Assembly: GCA_020445745.1 (NCBI GenBank)
Contig: JAGRGB010000168.1
Span: 48,275 to 112,274, forward strand
DNA length: 64,000 nucleotides
Direction of reading: 5' to 3'
Source: Rhodocyclaceae bacterium
Lineage (GTDB): Bacteria; Pseudomonadota; Gammaproteobacteria; Burkholderiales; Rhodocyclaceae
The notes below the pieces were generated by a model. The model worked only from the letters and a program-made list of their open reading frames with translations. It made no database searches and had not been told where the DNA came from. Position numbers and translations under genes: made by a program. Of this stretch, positions 47,530 through 57,057 are shown in pieces (the stretch's first letter is position 1; each line of letters starts with the position of its first letter).

Positions 47530-49416
47530 CTAGCGCGGCAACCGGGTCAAATAGATACCGCCCCAGCCGGCCTCCTCTCGCCCCATGCCCGCCGCGATGA
47601 CGATCCAGTCGCTTCGGAACGCGTCGCGCTCCAAGGCCAACGACGAAATCGGCAGGGGTGATGGTAGTGCGTCGGAATCCGCGTCGCCGTCCCAGACCGC
47701 GTCCGGATCCAGCATCGTGCCGGGCATGCCGGTCTCAATCAGTGTCGTGAGCGGACCCTGTCCCGGTCCGGTTGCCAGGTAGATGCCATCGACCGGATCC
47801 ACGTAGCCGCCGCTGGCCACGTCGATCTCTCCGCTTCGGGCCAGGAATGCCACGCGTAGCGGCGATGCGGGCTTTCCGGTCGACACCGCGAGGTACGCCG
47901 ACGAGCGCCAACGCGGCGGCTCGGCATCGCCCTCGACCCCGCCGGTCCCCGGAGGCGCCCCCGAGTAATTCCAGTAGACAAAATCCGCGAACCGGCCCCC
48001 AGGTCCGGTGCGGGCCAGCAGCCGTAGGGACTGCGCTGCAGTCGAAGCGGCAGTGTCGTAGACGAAAATTCCCTGATTCACCGGAATCTCCATTTCCTGG
48101 TAACAGGTAGGCCACAGCCGATCGTCGAAATCGTCGCAGATGCTGTCCGGGTCGCCTCCGGGGGTGCCGCTGACCGGATCGATGAACACCCTGTTGCAGT
48201 AGTCCCGACGATCCCGATTGCCGTCACTCGGGCAGTAGAGGCGCAGGATCCTTGTCGCGTTACCCCAGGCACCCCAAAAGCCGACAAGGCGTCCGTCATA
48301 GGACAGTCCTTCTCCGAGCCTGGTCAAGGCATGTCTGCCCTGACCGGGCACCCTCGTTCCCAGGGCAACGAGGGGGATGAGTTGTTCCGGTGGCTGCGCC
48401 AGCGGCGCCAGATAGATGCCACCGCAAGCCGGATCGCTCTCGTCGTCGAGTCCGACGAAGACCACGTGTCCGCTGGCGGCGCTCGGGGGCGCAGTCGAGC
48501 CGAAGGTGGTACCGGGGGCGCAGTTTCCGGGGTTCGGAATTATCGTATCGCTGGTCGCCAACCGCTGGATCGCCTCATTGCCGCCCGCATGGCCGTCCGC
48601 GACGCGACGATAGAACACCCCGGTCTTGCCAATGGCGATCGCTGCCCCCCCGGCCGCCGGGGTGATTGTCGTGTAGTTGGCCTTGAACGCCACAATGCCG
48701 TCGTCGGTAATTGCAGGAGCGCCCGGAAACACGTCGAAACGGGTGGCTGGCACCAGCCCCGGCACGCCGAAGATCTCCGAGAATTCGGGCACAGCGCCGA
48801 CTAGGCTCGCGCCGGTGACCAGCGCCCCTTGAGGATCCATAGCGTGCAGGCTGACGTACACGCCGGTGGTTCCTGCCCGCGTGCTGTCGTCCTCGCCCTC
48901 TGCCGCAAGCGCGTCCCCGCCCATGGCGGGCACAAAGGTCCATACCGGCGGGTGATTGGCGCGGCTCGCCACCGCGTCCGCATTCTGCGCAATGCGCGGG
49001 AATGCGGGGAATTCGTTGAAGGTGGCGAGACGCGTGAAGGATATGCCTCCGCCCGGAACCGGGTACTCCGTGTTGTTCGGCTCTGGCACGATGGTGTCCC
49101 GATCGGCGAGCGGCCTGACCTGCGAAGCCACATCCATCATGTCACGCAGGTATATGCCGCTCAGCGTTCCCTGCTGCTGTCCGGCACTGCGCGCCCGAAA
49201 GACCACCAGCGCGTCCGCGTTGACGGACGGCGGATTGTAGCTGTCGTAGAAGCGTCCCGGATTGCCCGGAACCTCGAACCCGTTGTTGACGACCACATGC
49301 CAGAGGTTTTTTTGGGGGGGGGCGGCATCGACGGTACCGACGAGACCGTCGGATCCGCCGAGCGCCATCGCACCAACGCTGGTAACCAGCAATCTGTGGA
49401 AAAGGTTCGCGTGCAT
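47530..49416 (-). CDS. Large secreted protein of unknown function with a homopolymer tract near its start
   Basis: 628 residues from ATG 49416, with GGAGGAG upstream and a signal peptide (LFHRLLVTSVGAMALGG). The mature sequence is made of recurring strand-turn elements with GIYL-type motifs (LSGIYLRDMMD, GVYVSLHAMDP, GVFYRR, GGIYLAPL, GIFVYD, DGIYLATG, GGIYLTRLPR). These are spaced roughly every 60-100 residues, as in a beta-propeller. Each is often preceded by a phrase like VVFRARS, VAFKANYT or VVFVGLD. No catalytic motif, and no PEP-CTERM tail. Codons about 32-37 read through C9A7 on the coding strand, so slippage would switch the gene off. It lies 233 bp downstream of another secreted protein on the same strand. 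Confidence 0.78.
   Translation of the reverse strand: MHANLFHRLLVTSVGAMALGGSDGLVGTVDAAPPQKNLWHVVVNNGFEVPGNPGRFYDSYNPPSVNADALVVFRARSAGQQQGTLSGIYLRDMMDVASQVRPLADRDTIVPEPNNTEYPVPGGGISFTRLATFNEFPAFPRIAQNADAVASRANHPPVWTFVPAMGGDALAAEGEDDSTRAGTTGVYVSLHAMDPQGALVTGASLVGAVPEFSEIFGVPGLVPATRFDVFPGAPAITDDGIVAFKANYTTITPAAGGAAIAIGKTGVFYRRVADGHAGGNEAIQRLATSDTIIPNPGNCAPGTTFGSTAPPSAASGHVVFVGLDDESDPACGGIYLAPLAQPPEQLIPLVALGTRVPGQGRHALTRLGEGLSYDGRLVGFWGAWGNATRILRLYCPSDGNRDRRDYCNRVFIDPVSGTPGGDPDSICDDFDDRLWPTCYQEMEIPVNQGIFVYDTAASTAAQSLRLLARTGPGGRFADFVYWNYSGAPPGTGGVEGDAEPPRWRSSAYLAVSTGKPASPLRVAFLARSGEIDVASGGYVDPVDGIYLATGPGQGPLTTLIETGMPGTMLDPDAVWDGDADSDALPSPLPISSLALERDAFRSDWIVIAAGMGREEAGWGGIYLTRLPR
49307..49322 (-). 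repeat. C9A7 homopolymer tract inside a secreted-protein gene
   Basis: On the plus strand T7 (49307-49313) is followed by G9 (49314-49322). On the coding strand this encodes Ala-Pro-Pro-Gln-Lys-Asn shortly after the signal peptide. Poly-C of nine is a classical slippage-prone length. Confidence 0.9.
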
Positions 49417-49649
49417 TGATGCTACTCCTCCACTCGCACTCGCTCGGAATGACTCGCACGGACGTACTCGCCCCCCGCACGCCGGTTGCCCGACCGCTCG
49501 CATCCCAATCGGCAAGAAGGTCTGCGTCTGCCCTCGACCATGCGCGGGACGGCCGGCGAAGGACCGGCAGAGCGTTACTTGCCGATGCTCCAACGCCGGC
49601 GGGCGGCGATGCAGCATCGGCAACGGCCCAGTCCGTCGCTGGGCTGGAC

Positions 49650-50912
49650 CTAGCGGGTGGGCTTGTTGCCCTTGCCGCCTCCACCTCCGCCACCCTTGGC
49701 CGCAAGTTCCAGATCGACATAGACGATGCCGCCTTCGTCGCCGAGGTCGGAATCGCCCGCGTAAATGAGGGTCGACAGGTTGTTCTCACCCTGATTAACG
49801 AGTTTGGTCACGCCGAACGCAAACTCGGTCGCCAACTGCGTGTTGCACACCGGCCCCTCGGAATCGTTCCCATCGAGCACCATGGTCAATCGATAAATGC
49901 CCGTCGCGGCGGTCTTGGCGTTCCAGTTGTAGCCATAGACAATGCTGCCGCCGGAGGTGATTTCTGTGCTCCAGGCGCCGGTGTAGGCGGCGAGATTCAC
50001 CAGCGGAACGCCGACGCCCGGACCTGACCACAGGCCCGAGCTCCGATCCCAGGCCGGACTCGTGTGATCGGGAATCTTCTGGATCACGAGTCGGGCGCAA
50101 CTTGAGTACACCAGCGCATTGACTGGGATGGCCGGGCTGCCGTCTGCCGGCGTCGCCTCTCGAATCGTGGAGGGGTCCAGCAGCATCTGCGTGCCCGGAT
50201 TCGGGCGGGTTCCGCCCGGACCGAAATCAGAGCCCTGCAGCTCGTTGCCCGATTGTTCCGTTCCGGGTACCGCCCCGCTCATCCCCAGGGCCGCGAAGCA
50301 GTCGAGGCTATCCCCGGGTGCGTTGGGCACGAGACAGGGGAATGGAACGGCCGCGGCCCAGTCGGTGACCACGAACTGACCGAGTTCAGGGTCGTCGGCC
50401 GTCACGTGCTGCAGCATGTTGAACTCAACGCGGATCTGGCGCGTCTGGATCGACGGGCTTGACTCCAGCAAGTCACCGACGTCCACCGCGCTCACCGCCA
50501 ACGGCGTACTGACGTCGTGACCGACGCTCAAGGACTTCCAGAAGTTCTGGGTGCGCTTCTGCAACCACCAGACCATCGGATCGCCATCGAACTCGATGCT
50601 ACCCGTCTCGGAGACCACCGTCACGTGGCGCCCGTAGTAGCAGACATATTCCGGCGGCACCGGCTGACCCGGCATCACGCCGTCCTCGCCAAGGCATTGC
50701 GTCGCCGGGTCGGTGATCTCCGCCCAGCGCCAAGCGCCGTCCAGCGGAAAGCCGGCCGGCGAGGCGTTGTCCGACAGGATCACGGGAAACGAGAGGTTGT
50801 TGACACCAGTCTCGCCGCCGGGTGTCGTGGGCTTGCCCTTGCCAATCGCACCACTGCAGACAAGGGCTCCGCCCATCAGCGCAACACTAAGTTTTTTCCT
50901 GAACGCTGGCAT
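49650..50912 (-). CDS. Secreted protein of unknown function
   Basis: 420 residues from ATG 50912. A short signal peptide (KKLSVALMGGALVCSGAIG) precedes a mature protein with many Trp, Tyr and paired Cys (TQCLGEDG, YVCYYG, PCLVPNAPGDSLDC), suited to the periplasm or exterior. Segments such as WRWAEITDP, IEFDGDPMVWWLQKRTQNFW and IYRLTMVLDGNDSEGPVCNT suggest beta-sandwich modules. The C-terminus ends in GGGGGGGKGNKPTR, a flexible basic tail. No known family recognised. It precedes the beta-propeller-like secreted protein and may form an operon with it. Confidence 0.75.
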   Translation of the reverse strand: MPAFRKKLSVALMGGALVCSGAIGKGKPTTPGGETGVNNLSFPVILSDNASPAGFPLDGAWRWAEITDPATQCLGEDGVMPGQPVPPEYVCYYGRHVTVVSETGSIEFDGDPMVWWLQKRTQNFWKSLSVGHDVSTPLAVSAVDVGDLLESSPSIQTRQIRVEFNMLQHVTADDPELGQFVVTDWAAAVPFPCLVPNAPGDSLDCFAALGMSGAVPGTEQSGNELQGSDFGPGGTRPNPGTQMLLDPSTIREATPADGSPAIPVNALVYSSCARLVIQKIPDHTSPAWDRSSGLWSGPGVGVPLVNLAAYTGAWSTEITSGGSIVYGYNWNAKTAATGIYRLTMVLDGNDSEGPVCNTQLATEFAFGVTKLVNQGENNLSTLIYAGDSDLGDEGGIVYVDLELAAKGGGGGGGKGNKPTR

Positions 50913-51574
50913 GAATCTCGTATCTCCCGTTTACACGATCCAAAACTTGCTGACCAATCGCACGAAGGCTGCAACCAATGTGTCCGGATGGCCGCTATCC
51001 ACCAGGAGCCCCGCCCGGGTTCCGTGAGTTCTGCCCGGGCCAGAGGCGTCGGACAGGCAGATGGCGCAGATGGAGCGAGGCCGGCCCAGGCCCCGATCGA
51101 CATGCGGCTGCTGGGAACCTGCGCAAGACCCCAGGCCAGAACCTGCAACCCGCTCCAGCGAAGATGTCCGCCGGCGCAATCACCGAATCCATCTTGGCGA
51201 CATCCCAGCGACCGTGAACGACAATTGTCAATTGCTCGAGAATTTCTGATCATGGCGGCGTGGTGGCCATGGAGAATGCCGGACGTTCAAATCGCCACCC
51301 CTCGCCGAACGCTTCCGGCGGCGTTGCGACGTAACACTCCGGTATCGCCAAGGGGGCGCTCCGAGCATCCGGCGAAGGACGCGTGAGAGTGCACTGGTCG
51401 TGGTCTCGTTCGACCCTGTATGGCAGTGGCCGAAATCGCCAGGCCATTCGCGGCGCTGTTGACCATCATCACCGGGACGTAACCCGGCAACGCTAGTCTC
51501 GCCTGCATGAATGTTGACCCGACAGGGGATGAGTGCGGGCACGCGCATCGGTGGGCCGCAACTCGTCAGTACGC
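50913..51574. other. Divergent intergenic region, no gene seen
   Basis: Some 660 bp between a minus-strand secreted protein gene and a plus-strand lipoprotein gene. Short open frames on both strands were examined; none has domain features. The two flanking promoters should be here. CAATTGTCAATTGCTCGAG near 51222 contains a small CAATTG direct repeat of unknown meaning. Confidence 0.45.
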
Positions 51575-52132
51575 ATGATCCAATGCAGGCAGACATCCCG
51601 CCGCCGAGCCGCTGCGCGGCTGGCTGGCACCTTCGTGCTCGCTGGCTGCGCGCACCAGGCAGCGCTGACACAGACCGTCGAGGTTCGTGTCGAGGCCGAT
51701 TCGCAGAAATGGGCCGGGCCGCTGTCTTGTCGAGCCACCAATGCCGTCGGCTCGTGGGCGTTCTCCGCCCCGGGAACAGTCACGCTGCTGCCATCGGCAT
51801 CGTCATTGCATATCGCCTGCCAAGCGCCGGATGGCGCATCCGCGGAGCCCAGCGTCACGCCACCCGATGCGTCTTCGACGGGCGAGCGCTCAAACCAGGG
51901 GGCGGCGACCGGCGCCAAGGTGGGTGCGGGCGCAGGTGTCGCGCTGGGCGTTGCCGCAGCGCCGGTCATGGGCGGTGCCTTTGCCATGCTCATCGCGGTA
52001 GGCGCCGCAATGAAAGGCGGCGAAATCGGAGGGATCGTCGGAGCGCTCAGTCGCGGCGGGAAGATTCGATATCCGAGCCCGGTGGTTATCCGTATCCGGA
52101 GCAGGCCATCCGATCGCACCGACCACCAATAG
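51575..52132 (+). CDS. Predicted lipoprotein with glycine-zipper-like segment
   Basis: 185 residues from ATG 51575. The signal ends in a good lipobox (GTFVLAGC). After a beta-rich domain with two Cys (PLSCRATNAVGSWAFSAPGT, LHIACQAP) comes a Gly/Ala-rich hydrophobic stretch (GAKVGAGAGVALGVAAAPVM, then GGAFAMLIAVGAAMKGGEIG). This resembles glycine-zipper segments of outer-membrane or pore-associated lipoproteins. Function unknown. It is convergent with the P-type ATPase gene. Confidence 0.7.
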   Translation: MIQCRQTSRRRAAARLAGTFVLAGCAHQAALTQTVEVRVEADSQKWAGPLSCRATNAVGSWAFSAPGTVTLLPSASSLHIACQAPDGASAEPSVTPPDASSTGERSNQGAATGAKVGAGAGVALGVAAAPVMGGAFAMLIAVGAAMKGGEIGGIVGALSRGGKIRYPSPVVIRIRSRPSDRTDHQ

Positions 52133-52306
52133 GCAACTGGACTCCCGTCCACCGCAGCCGCTGTCGACAGGGCATGGAAAGACCGTTGCGGCTAGGCGCA
52201 GGTCGCGTCGCGCCTGTGGCAACTCTAACTTCAACCGCAACTGCCGATGACGACTCCTGCGCTCCGGCGCCTTTGGCCGCCGAGATGACGTGCGATCGCA
52301 CTGCGA

Positions 52307-54838
52307 TCAGTCAGCCCTGTCCCCCACTGGCCGCAGCCGGCACCAGATTGCCTTGACCGGCTCGAACGCCAGCGGCATCGCGACGCCGGCCAGCAACGCC
52401 GCAAGCCACGCAGGCAAGGGCGGGGGCTTGAAGGCAAAGGCTTCGGCGAGCGGAGCCATCAGCGTGATCGCGGCCAGCGCGGCAAGAATGCCGATGATCA
52501 CCGCGATGGGCACCCGCGACAGACCCGCGAACATCCCCCGCACGCCCGGCGCAGGCGATCGGCACGAGAAGATCAATGCGGCATTGGCCGCGACCAGCGA
52601 TACGAAGGTCAACGCCCGGCCCTCGGGGGCGGGCATGGCCTGCGTCTGAAGCCAGACATACTCGCCCACGACCATTGCGGTGGTCAGTGCGCCCTGAACC
52701 AGGCTGAGTCCCAGGTGGTGCGCCGACACCAGACGCTCGGCGGGGTTGCGTGGCGCCTGTGACATCAGGCCGGCACCGCCGCCCTCGGCTTCGAACACGA
52801 CCGAGCAGGCGGGGTCGATCACCAGTTCCAGGAAGGCAATGTGGATCGGAGCCAGCACCAGCGGCAGGCCGAACATCAGCGGCAGCGCCGACAGACCGAT
52901 AATCGGCACGTGCACCGCCAACGTATAGACCAACGCCTGCCGCAGGTTGGCAAAGATGCGCCGGCCCAGAGCGATGGCCGCGACGATGGCGCCGAAATCG
53001 TCCTCGAGCAGGACCAGCGAGGATGCCTCCCGGGCCACGTCGGTGCCACGCCGACCCATGGCGATCCCGATATGGGCGGCACGCAACGCGGGTGCGTCAT
53101 TGACGCCGTCGCCGGTCATGGCCACGACCTCGCCTCGCGCCTTGAGGGCTTCGACAATTTCGAGCTTCTGCTGCGGCGTGACCCGCGCGAAGACCTCGCA
53201 GCCGGCGATCCGGCCTGCCCGTGTCGCCGGATCGAGCAGCGCCAGTTCCGCCCCGGTCAGCACCACTTCGGCACCGATGCCGGCCTGGCGGGCAATGACT
53301 CGAGCGGTACGCGGATGGTCGCCGGTGATCATCACAACCCGGATGCCGGCCTGGCGACATTCGGCTACCGCGTCGGGCACCTCGGGCCGCAATGGATCGG
53401 CAAGGCCCACCAAACCGACGAAAACGAAATCGAAGTCGTGCTGTTGCTCCGGCCAAAGCGCGGCTGTCCGGTGCTCGGCGCGCGCCACACCGAGCACACG
53501 AAGGCCCCGGTCGGCCATCTCGGCGGCGCGCGACGTCAGGCTGGCGTGTGCTTTCGGGGCCAAATGGCACAGATCCGCGATCGCCTCCGGCGCGCCTTTC
53601 GCCGCAACCACGTCCGGGCGATCTCGCCGAAGCTGCCAGAGATGGGACATTGCGGGCAATTCCGGCGAGAGTTCGTACTCTCGAGCCAGCGTCCAGTCTG
53701 GGTGGAGATGCTCGGTGTTCGCGAGGTGGTCGTGGGCGAAGCGGTGAAAGGCCAGTTCCATCGCATCGTGCGGATCGATCTCGCTCGCGAGCACGGCGTA
53801 TTCCAGCAGTCCGTGGTACGGCTCCGGAAGATCGGCGCCGGCCAGCGCATCCGTATAGAGCATGCCGTCCTCCACCGCCAGGGCCGCAACCGACATGCGG
53901 TTATGCGTCAGGGTGCCGGTCTTGTCCACACACAGCACCGTCGTCTCGCCCAGGGTCTCGACCGCGCTCAGACGCCGCGCCAGCACGCTGCGAGCGGCGA
54001 TCCGCCGTGCTCCCAGGGCCAGGAAGACGACCAGGATCACCGGGAATTCCTGTGGCAGGATGCCCATGGCCAGGGTGATGCCGGCCAGCAGCCCTTCCAG
54101 CCAGCCGCCGCGGACGGTCCAGTGCAGCACCGCCAGGCCCAGGCACAGGCCGATTCCGAATACCGCCAGACGACGCGTCATCGCCCCCAATTCGGACTGC
54201 AGCGGCGAGGCCTCCACCGTGATGCCCTGCAGGGATCGGCCGATGCTGCCCAGTTCGGTGGCGGCACCGGTGGCCTCGACCCGCATCAATCCCTGGCCGC
54301 GCACGATCAAGGTGCCGGTGAAAACACGGCCCTCGCCCGCGACCTTGGCCACTGCCTCGGACTCGCCCGTCAGCATCGACTCGTCGGCCGCCAGATCATG
54401 GGACTCGAGCACCGGGCCATCGGCCGCCACCCGATCGCCTTCGGCAAGCAGCAGCAAGTCTCCGCGCACCACGTCGCGCCCGGCAATGCGCACCGGCCTG
54501 CCGTCGCGGATCGCCAGCGCGCGCGGGCTCGAGAGATCCCGCAGGGCTTCGAGGGCACGCTCGGTGCGGCTTTCCTGGAGGATGGTGACAAGCATGATGA
54601 CCACCACGAAGCCCAGCAGTATCCAGGCTTCATGGGCGTCACCCATGATCAGGTAGATGCCGCCGGCGGCCAGCAGCAACAGGAACATCGGCTCGCGGAC
54701 GACCTCGGCGGCGATCCTTGGCAGCGTGCGCCGTAACTGGCTGCCCAGCTCGTTGGGGCCGTCGGCTGCCAGTCGGGCCAGCGCCTCGGCACTGGTCAGG
54801 CCCGCATCCGGTCCGGCGTCGGTCGGCGGAATTTCCAT
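52307..54838 (-). CDS. P-type cation-transporting ATPase with a PQEFP motif in TM4
   Basis: 843 residues; ATG 54838 is chosen because the preceding 32 in-frame codons look non-coding, although no strong ribosome site precedes it. The cation-ATPase N-domain begins LTSAEALARLAADGPNELGS. Core motifs: TGE (MLTGESEAVAK), phosphorylation [29 protein letters not shown] and [22 protein letters not shown]4 reads GILPQEFPVIL, where Ca2+ pumps have PEGLP, and no CPC motif occurs, so it is not a heavy-metal pump. Ion specificity is unknown. It heads the low-oxygen-type gene group, divergent from the BCAM0308-family gene. Confidence 0.9.
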   Translation of the reverse strand: MEIPPTDAGPDAGLTSAEALARLAADGPNELGSQLRRTLPRIAAEVVREPMFLLLLAAGGIYLIMGDAHEAWILLGFVVVIMLVTILQESRTERALEALRDLSSPRALAIRDGRPVRIAGRDVVRGDLLLLAEGDRVAADGPVLESHDLAADESMLTGESEAVAKVAGEGRVFTGTLIVRGQGLMRVEATGAATELGSIGRSLQGITVEASPLQSELGAMTRRLAVFGIGLCLGLAVLHWTVRGGWLEGLLAGITLAMGILPQEFPVILVVFLALGARRIAARSVLARRLSAVETLGETTVLCVDKTGTLTHNRMSVAALAVEDGMLYTDALAGADLPEPYHGLLEYAVLASEIDPHDAMELAFHRFAHDHLANTEHLHPDWTLAREYELSPELPAMSHLWQLRRDRPDVVAAKGAPEAIADLCHLAPKAHASLTSRAAEMADRGLRVLGVARAEHRTAALWPEQQHDFDFVFVGLVGLADPLRPEVPDAVAECRQAGIRVVMITGDHPRTARVIARQAGIGAEVVLTGAELALLDPATRAGRIAGCEVFARVTPQQKLEIVEALKARGEVVAMTGDGVNDAPALRAAHIGIAMGRRGTDVAREASSLVLLEDDFGAIVAAIALGRRIFANLRQALVYTLAVHVPIIGLSALPLMFGLPLVLAPIHIAFLELVIDPACSVVFEAEGGGAGLMSQAPRNPAERLVSAHHLGLSLVQGALTTAMVVGEYVWLQTQAMPAPEGRALTFVSLVAANAALIFSCRSPAPGVRGMFAGLSRVPIAVIIGILAALAAITLMAPLAEAFAFKPPPLPAWLAALLAGVAMPLAFEPVKAIWCRLRPVGDRAD

Positions 54839-55422
54839 TCGATTCAGACGCCTGTCATCAACCGGGCAGGCGCCCAGGACCGGCCGCAGAGTCGCCGTAA
54901 GTCGCGGCGTGCCGATTCGTCCGCGTACCTCCACACACTCCTGCTGCGCACTACATCTCCCATCCTGAACCCCCGCTCAGGCCGCAGCAGCCGCGGCAAG
55001 ACAACTCTTGCCGACCACATTGGCACACCCGATGATCATCGCCCGCGAAGTCAGTGCGATTCAACACGCCAGCTTTGACCATACGCGCCCGGCGACGCCC
55101 TGAAGAATGCCGACCATGCAGTGCGAATCAGGTGACGCGACCTTTCTGCCCGCGAAATCGACAGTGGCGGCGTTGACGGTTGGCCGATCAGGCCCACACC
55201 GCCGGGAAGCGGTGGACGCCGCAAGCGGTCGCGGGCACGTACCGCTGCGAGTGCAGGCCGCGACCCGAGGTCCGTCACGCGCCGCTGCGCCAAGCTCCGA
55301 GGCCCTGCGGACGCCGCTACCACCCGCGATTTGACCTTCGTCACTCGTTGCCGGAGCGCCCTCGCTAGCATCACCCTTCGGCGGCCCTTCCCGGCAGCAC
55401 TGAACGAGATGGCGAGGAACAG
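54839..55422. other. Divergent regulatory region
   Basis: No gene. It separates the cation ATPase (minus) from the BCAM0308-family gene (plus). An FNR-like box with a well-spaced -10 element at the right end is listed separately. On the ATPase side only weak half-sites (for example GTTGAATCGCACTGA read on the minus strand near 55055) were found. Confidence 0.45.
55331..55371 (+). promoter_or_regulatory. FNR-like box and -10 element upstream of the BCAM0308-family gene
   Basis: TTGAC-CTTC-GTCAC (55331-55344) matches TTGAY-N4-RTCAA at 9 of 10 positions. TAGCAT (55366-55371) starts 28.5 bp from the box centre, the position expected of a -10 hexamer when an FNR-type activator is centred near -41.5. 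The ATG follows at 55423. Confidence 0.5.
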
Positions 55423-55917
55423 ATGATGGACACTTCCGGCAAGTACTGGCGCCCGATCCGACGCGACGAATTGCGGCCCGAGCGCATTCACGATCCTTAC
55501 CGAGCGCACTTCAAGTTCGCCGACGGCACGCGCTGCCCGGATTGTGGTGCGGTTTTCGTTCATGGACGTTGGCAGTGGTCCGCACAAGCACCCGCGCATG
55601 AGGCCCTGTGCCCTGCATGCCACCGCATCCGGGACGGACTGCCCGCTGGCTACCTGACGCTTTCGGGTCCATTCGTCGCCCACCACCGCGATGAACTGGT
55701 GCGCCTGATGCGCCACCACGAGTCGCACGAAAAGATCGAGCACCCGCTCGAACGAATCATGGCCGTCGACGACTTGAACGGAAGCCTGATGGTGACGACC
55801 ACGGGCATCCATATTGCCCGTCGACTGGGCGATGCATTGCATGATGCCTACAAGGGTGAGCTCGCCTACCACTACAACGAAGCGGAGAATCTGTTGCGGA
55901 TCAGTTGGACGCGCTGA
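55423..55917 (+). CDS. BCAM0308-family zinc-ribbon protein
   Basis: 164 residues; ATG 55423 with an adjacent second ATG, and GAGGAA upstream. Two CxxC knuckles (RCPDCGAVF and LCPACHRI) form a likely zinc ribbon in the first 70 residues. Beyond it lie HHRDELVRLMRHHESHEKIE and a strand-rich end (NGSLMVTTTGIHIARRLGDA, YNEAENLLRISW). The family is named after a gene in the low-oxygen-activated locus of Burkholderia cenocepacia; biochemical role unknown. The C-terminal part resembles RNA-binding or ribosome-associated folds, which would fit a dormancy role, but that is speculative. Confidence 0.85.
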   Translation: MMDTSGKYWRPIRRDELRPERIHDPYRAHFKFADGTRCPDCGAVFVHGRWQWSAQAPAHEALCPACHRIRDGLPAGYLTLSGPFVAHHRDELVRLMRHHESHEKIEHPLERIMAVDDLNGSLMVTTTGIHIARRLGDALHDAYKGELAYHYNEAENLLRISWTR

Positions 55918-56061
55918 CTGCCGCACCGACGGCACCCGGCTCGGGACCGGACCGCCCCCGCAAACGCCCGAGACCGTGTCAATGTCGCGCGACGCGCACT
56001 GCGCCGGCCATACCTGCGAGCGTCGGCGATCGTGCCTTGCCCCCAATCGGGACGAGGCGCC

Positions 56062-56769
56062 TCAACGACGCGACGCTCTCAACTCGTTCAGCAACTGCAA
56101 CTGGATTTCCTGCACTTCCATCAGCCTGTCCCATTGATTCGACAGCAGATGGTCCAGTTTCTGGTGCAGGTGACGGATCTCCAGTTCCGCCTTCAAGTTC
56201 ACCTGATAGTCGCGGGCCGCACCGATGCGGTCCCGCGCCTCCTGCCGCTTCTGGCTCATCATGATCACCGGCGCCTGTATCGCGGCGATGCAGGAAAGGC
56301 AAAGGTTGAGCAGGATGTACGGATAGGGGTCGAACGGCTGCGCGACCAGCAACCAGGAATTGAGGCCCATCCATGACAGCACACCCGCCGCGAACAGCGT
56401 CAGGAACTGCCAGCTGCCGCCGAAGTCGGCCATGCGATCGCCCACCCGCTCGAACAGGCTCAAGCCGGCACCGAACTCCTCGTCGGGATTGACCGACACC
56501 GTCTCCTGTCCCCGCAGGCTCTCAAGCACCTCGTGCTCGAGTTGGGTCAGTTCGCCCTTCTCCGCCTTGAGGACGTTTTCGACATATTGCTGCTGGTAGC
56601 GCTGCAGGTCGTCGATGCAGATCCAACCGTCGGGCTCCCAATTCCCCCGCTCGGTCGCGATCAGCCTTGCCACGGCAAGGCGAACGCTCGATGCCGAGCG
56701 CAGCGATCCAATGCGCCGACTACCGCAGATCTGGCACTGCCGACCGCCTCTCGCCTTTGCCATGTTCAT
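56062..56769 (-). CDS. DUF1003 membrane protein with N-terminal zinc-ribbon-like motif
   Basis: 235 residues from ATG 56769 (GGGAG upstream). The N-terminus has one CxxC pair (RQCQICGSRR). Then comes the DUF1003 core: LFERVGDRMADFGGSWQFLT, two transmembrane helices (LFAAGVLSWMGLNSWLLV and YILLNLCLSCIAAIQAPVIM), the conserved MMSQKRQEARDRIGAARDYQ, and a cytoplasmic coiled coil (ELEIRHLHQKLDHLLSNQWD). Function of DUF1003 is unknown. It is divergent from the phasin gene, with an FNR-like box between them. Confidence 0.9.
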   Translation of the reverse strand: MNMAKARGGRQCQICGSRRIGSLRSASSVRLAVARLIATERGNWEPDGWICIDDLQRYQQQYVENVLKAEKGELTQLEHEVLESLRGQETVSVNPDEEFGAGLSLFERVGDRMADFGGSWQFLTLFAAGVLSWMGLNSWLLVAQPFDPYPYILLNLCLSCIAAIQAPVIMMSQKRQEARDRIGAARDYQVNLKAELEIRHLHQKLDHLLSNQWDRLMEVQEIQLQLLNELRASRR

Positions 56770-56877
56770 CGGCCAAGCTCCCGCCCCTGCATTTCGTTGG
56801 TGGGTTGCCCGCGCGATCGCATCCGCCTCGGTCGTCGCCAGGCCTTTGCATGGTTTCACGCCCGTTGAGCGCCCACG

Positions 56878-56891
56878 ATGACGCATATCAA
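56878..56891. promoter_or_regulatory. FNR-like box between DUF1003 and phasin genes
   Basis: ATGAC-GCAT-ATCAA matches TTGAY-N4-RTCAA at 9 of 10 positions. It lies 109 bp from the DUF1003 start and 167 bp from the phasin start, so either or both could be controlled. No convincing -10 is seen at the class II distance on the phasin side. Confidence 0.4.
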
Positions 56892-57057
56892 CTGCGCGCC
56901 CCTCGTGCACGCACGAGTTCCCACTGGGAAGGGGTGCGCCTACGCTACCGACCTGCCCCTGCCCGTCGCCCTGGACAACGAAACACGATGGAAGAGCCCT
57001 GGCGACCACAGGCCACGCCAGGATCAGGCCACGCCGCAAACGATTTAGGAGAAGAGT

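Noticed and set aside
51228-51671. Minus-strand frames in the 51-kb gap
   Set aside because: Arg/Ser-rich translations without domains; one overlaps the lipoprotein signal region on the plus strand.
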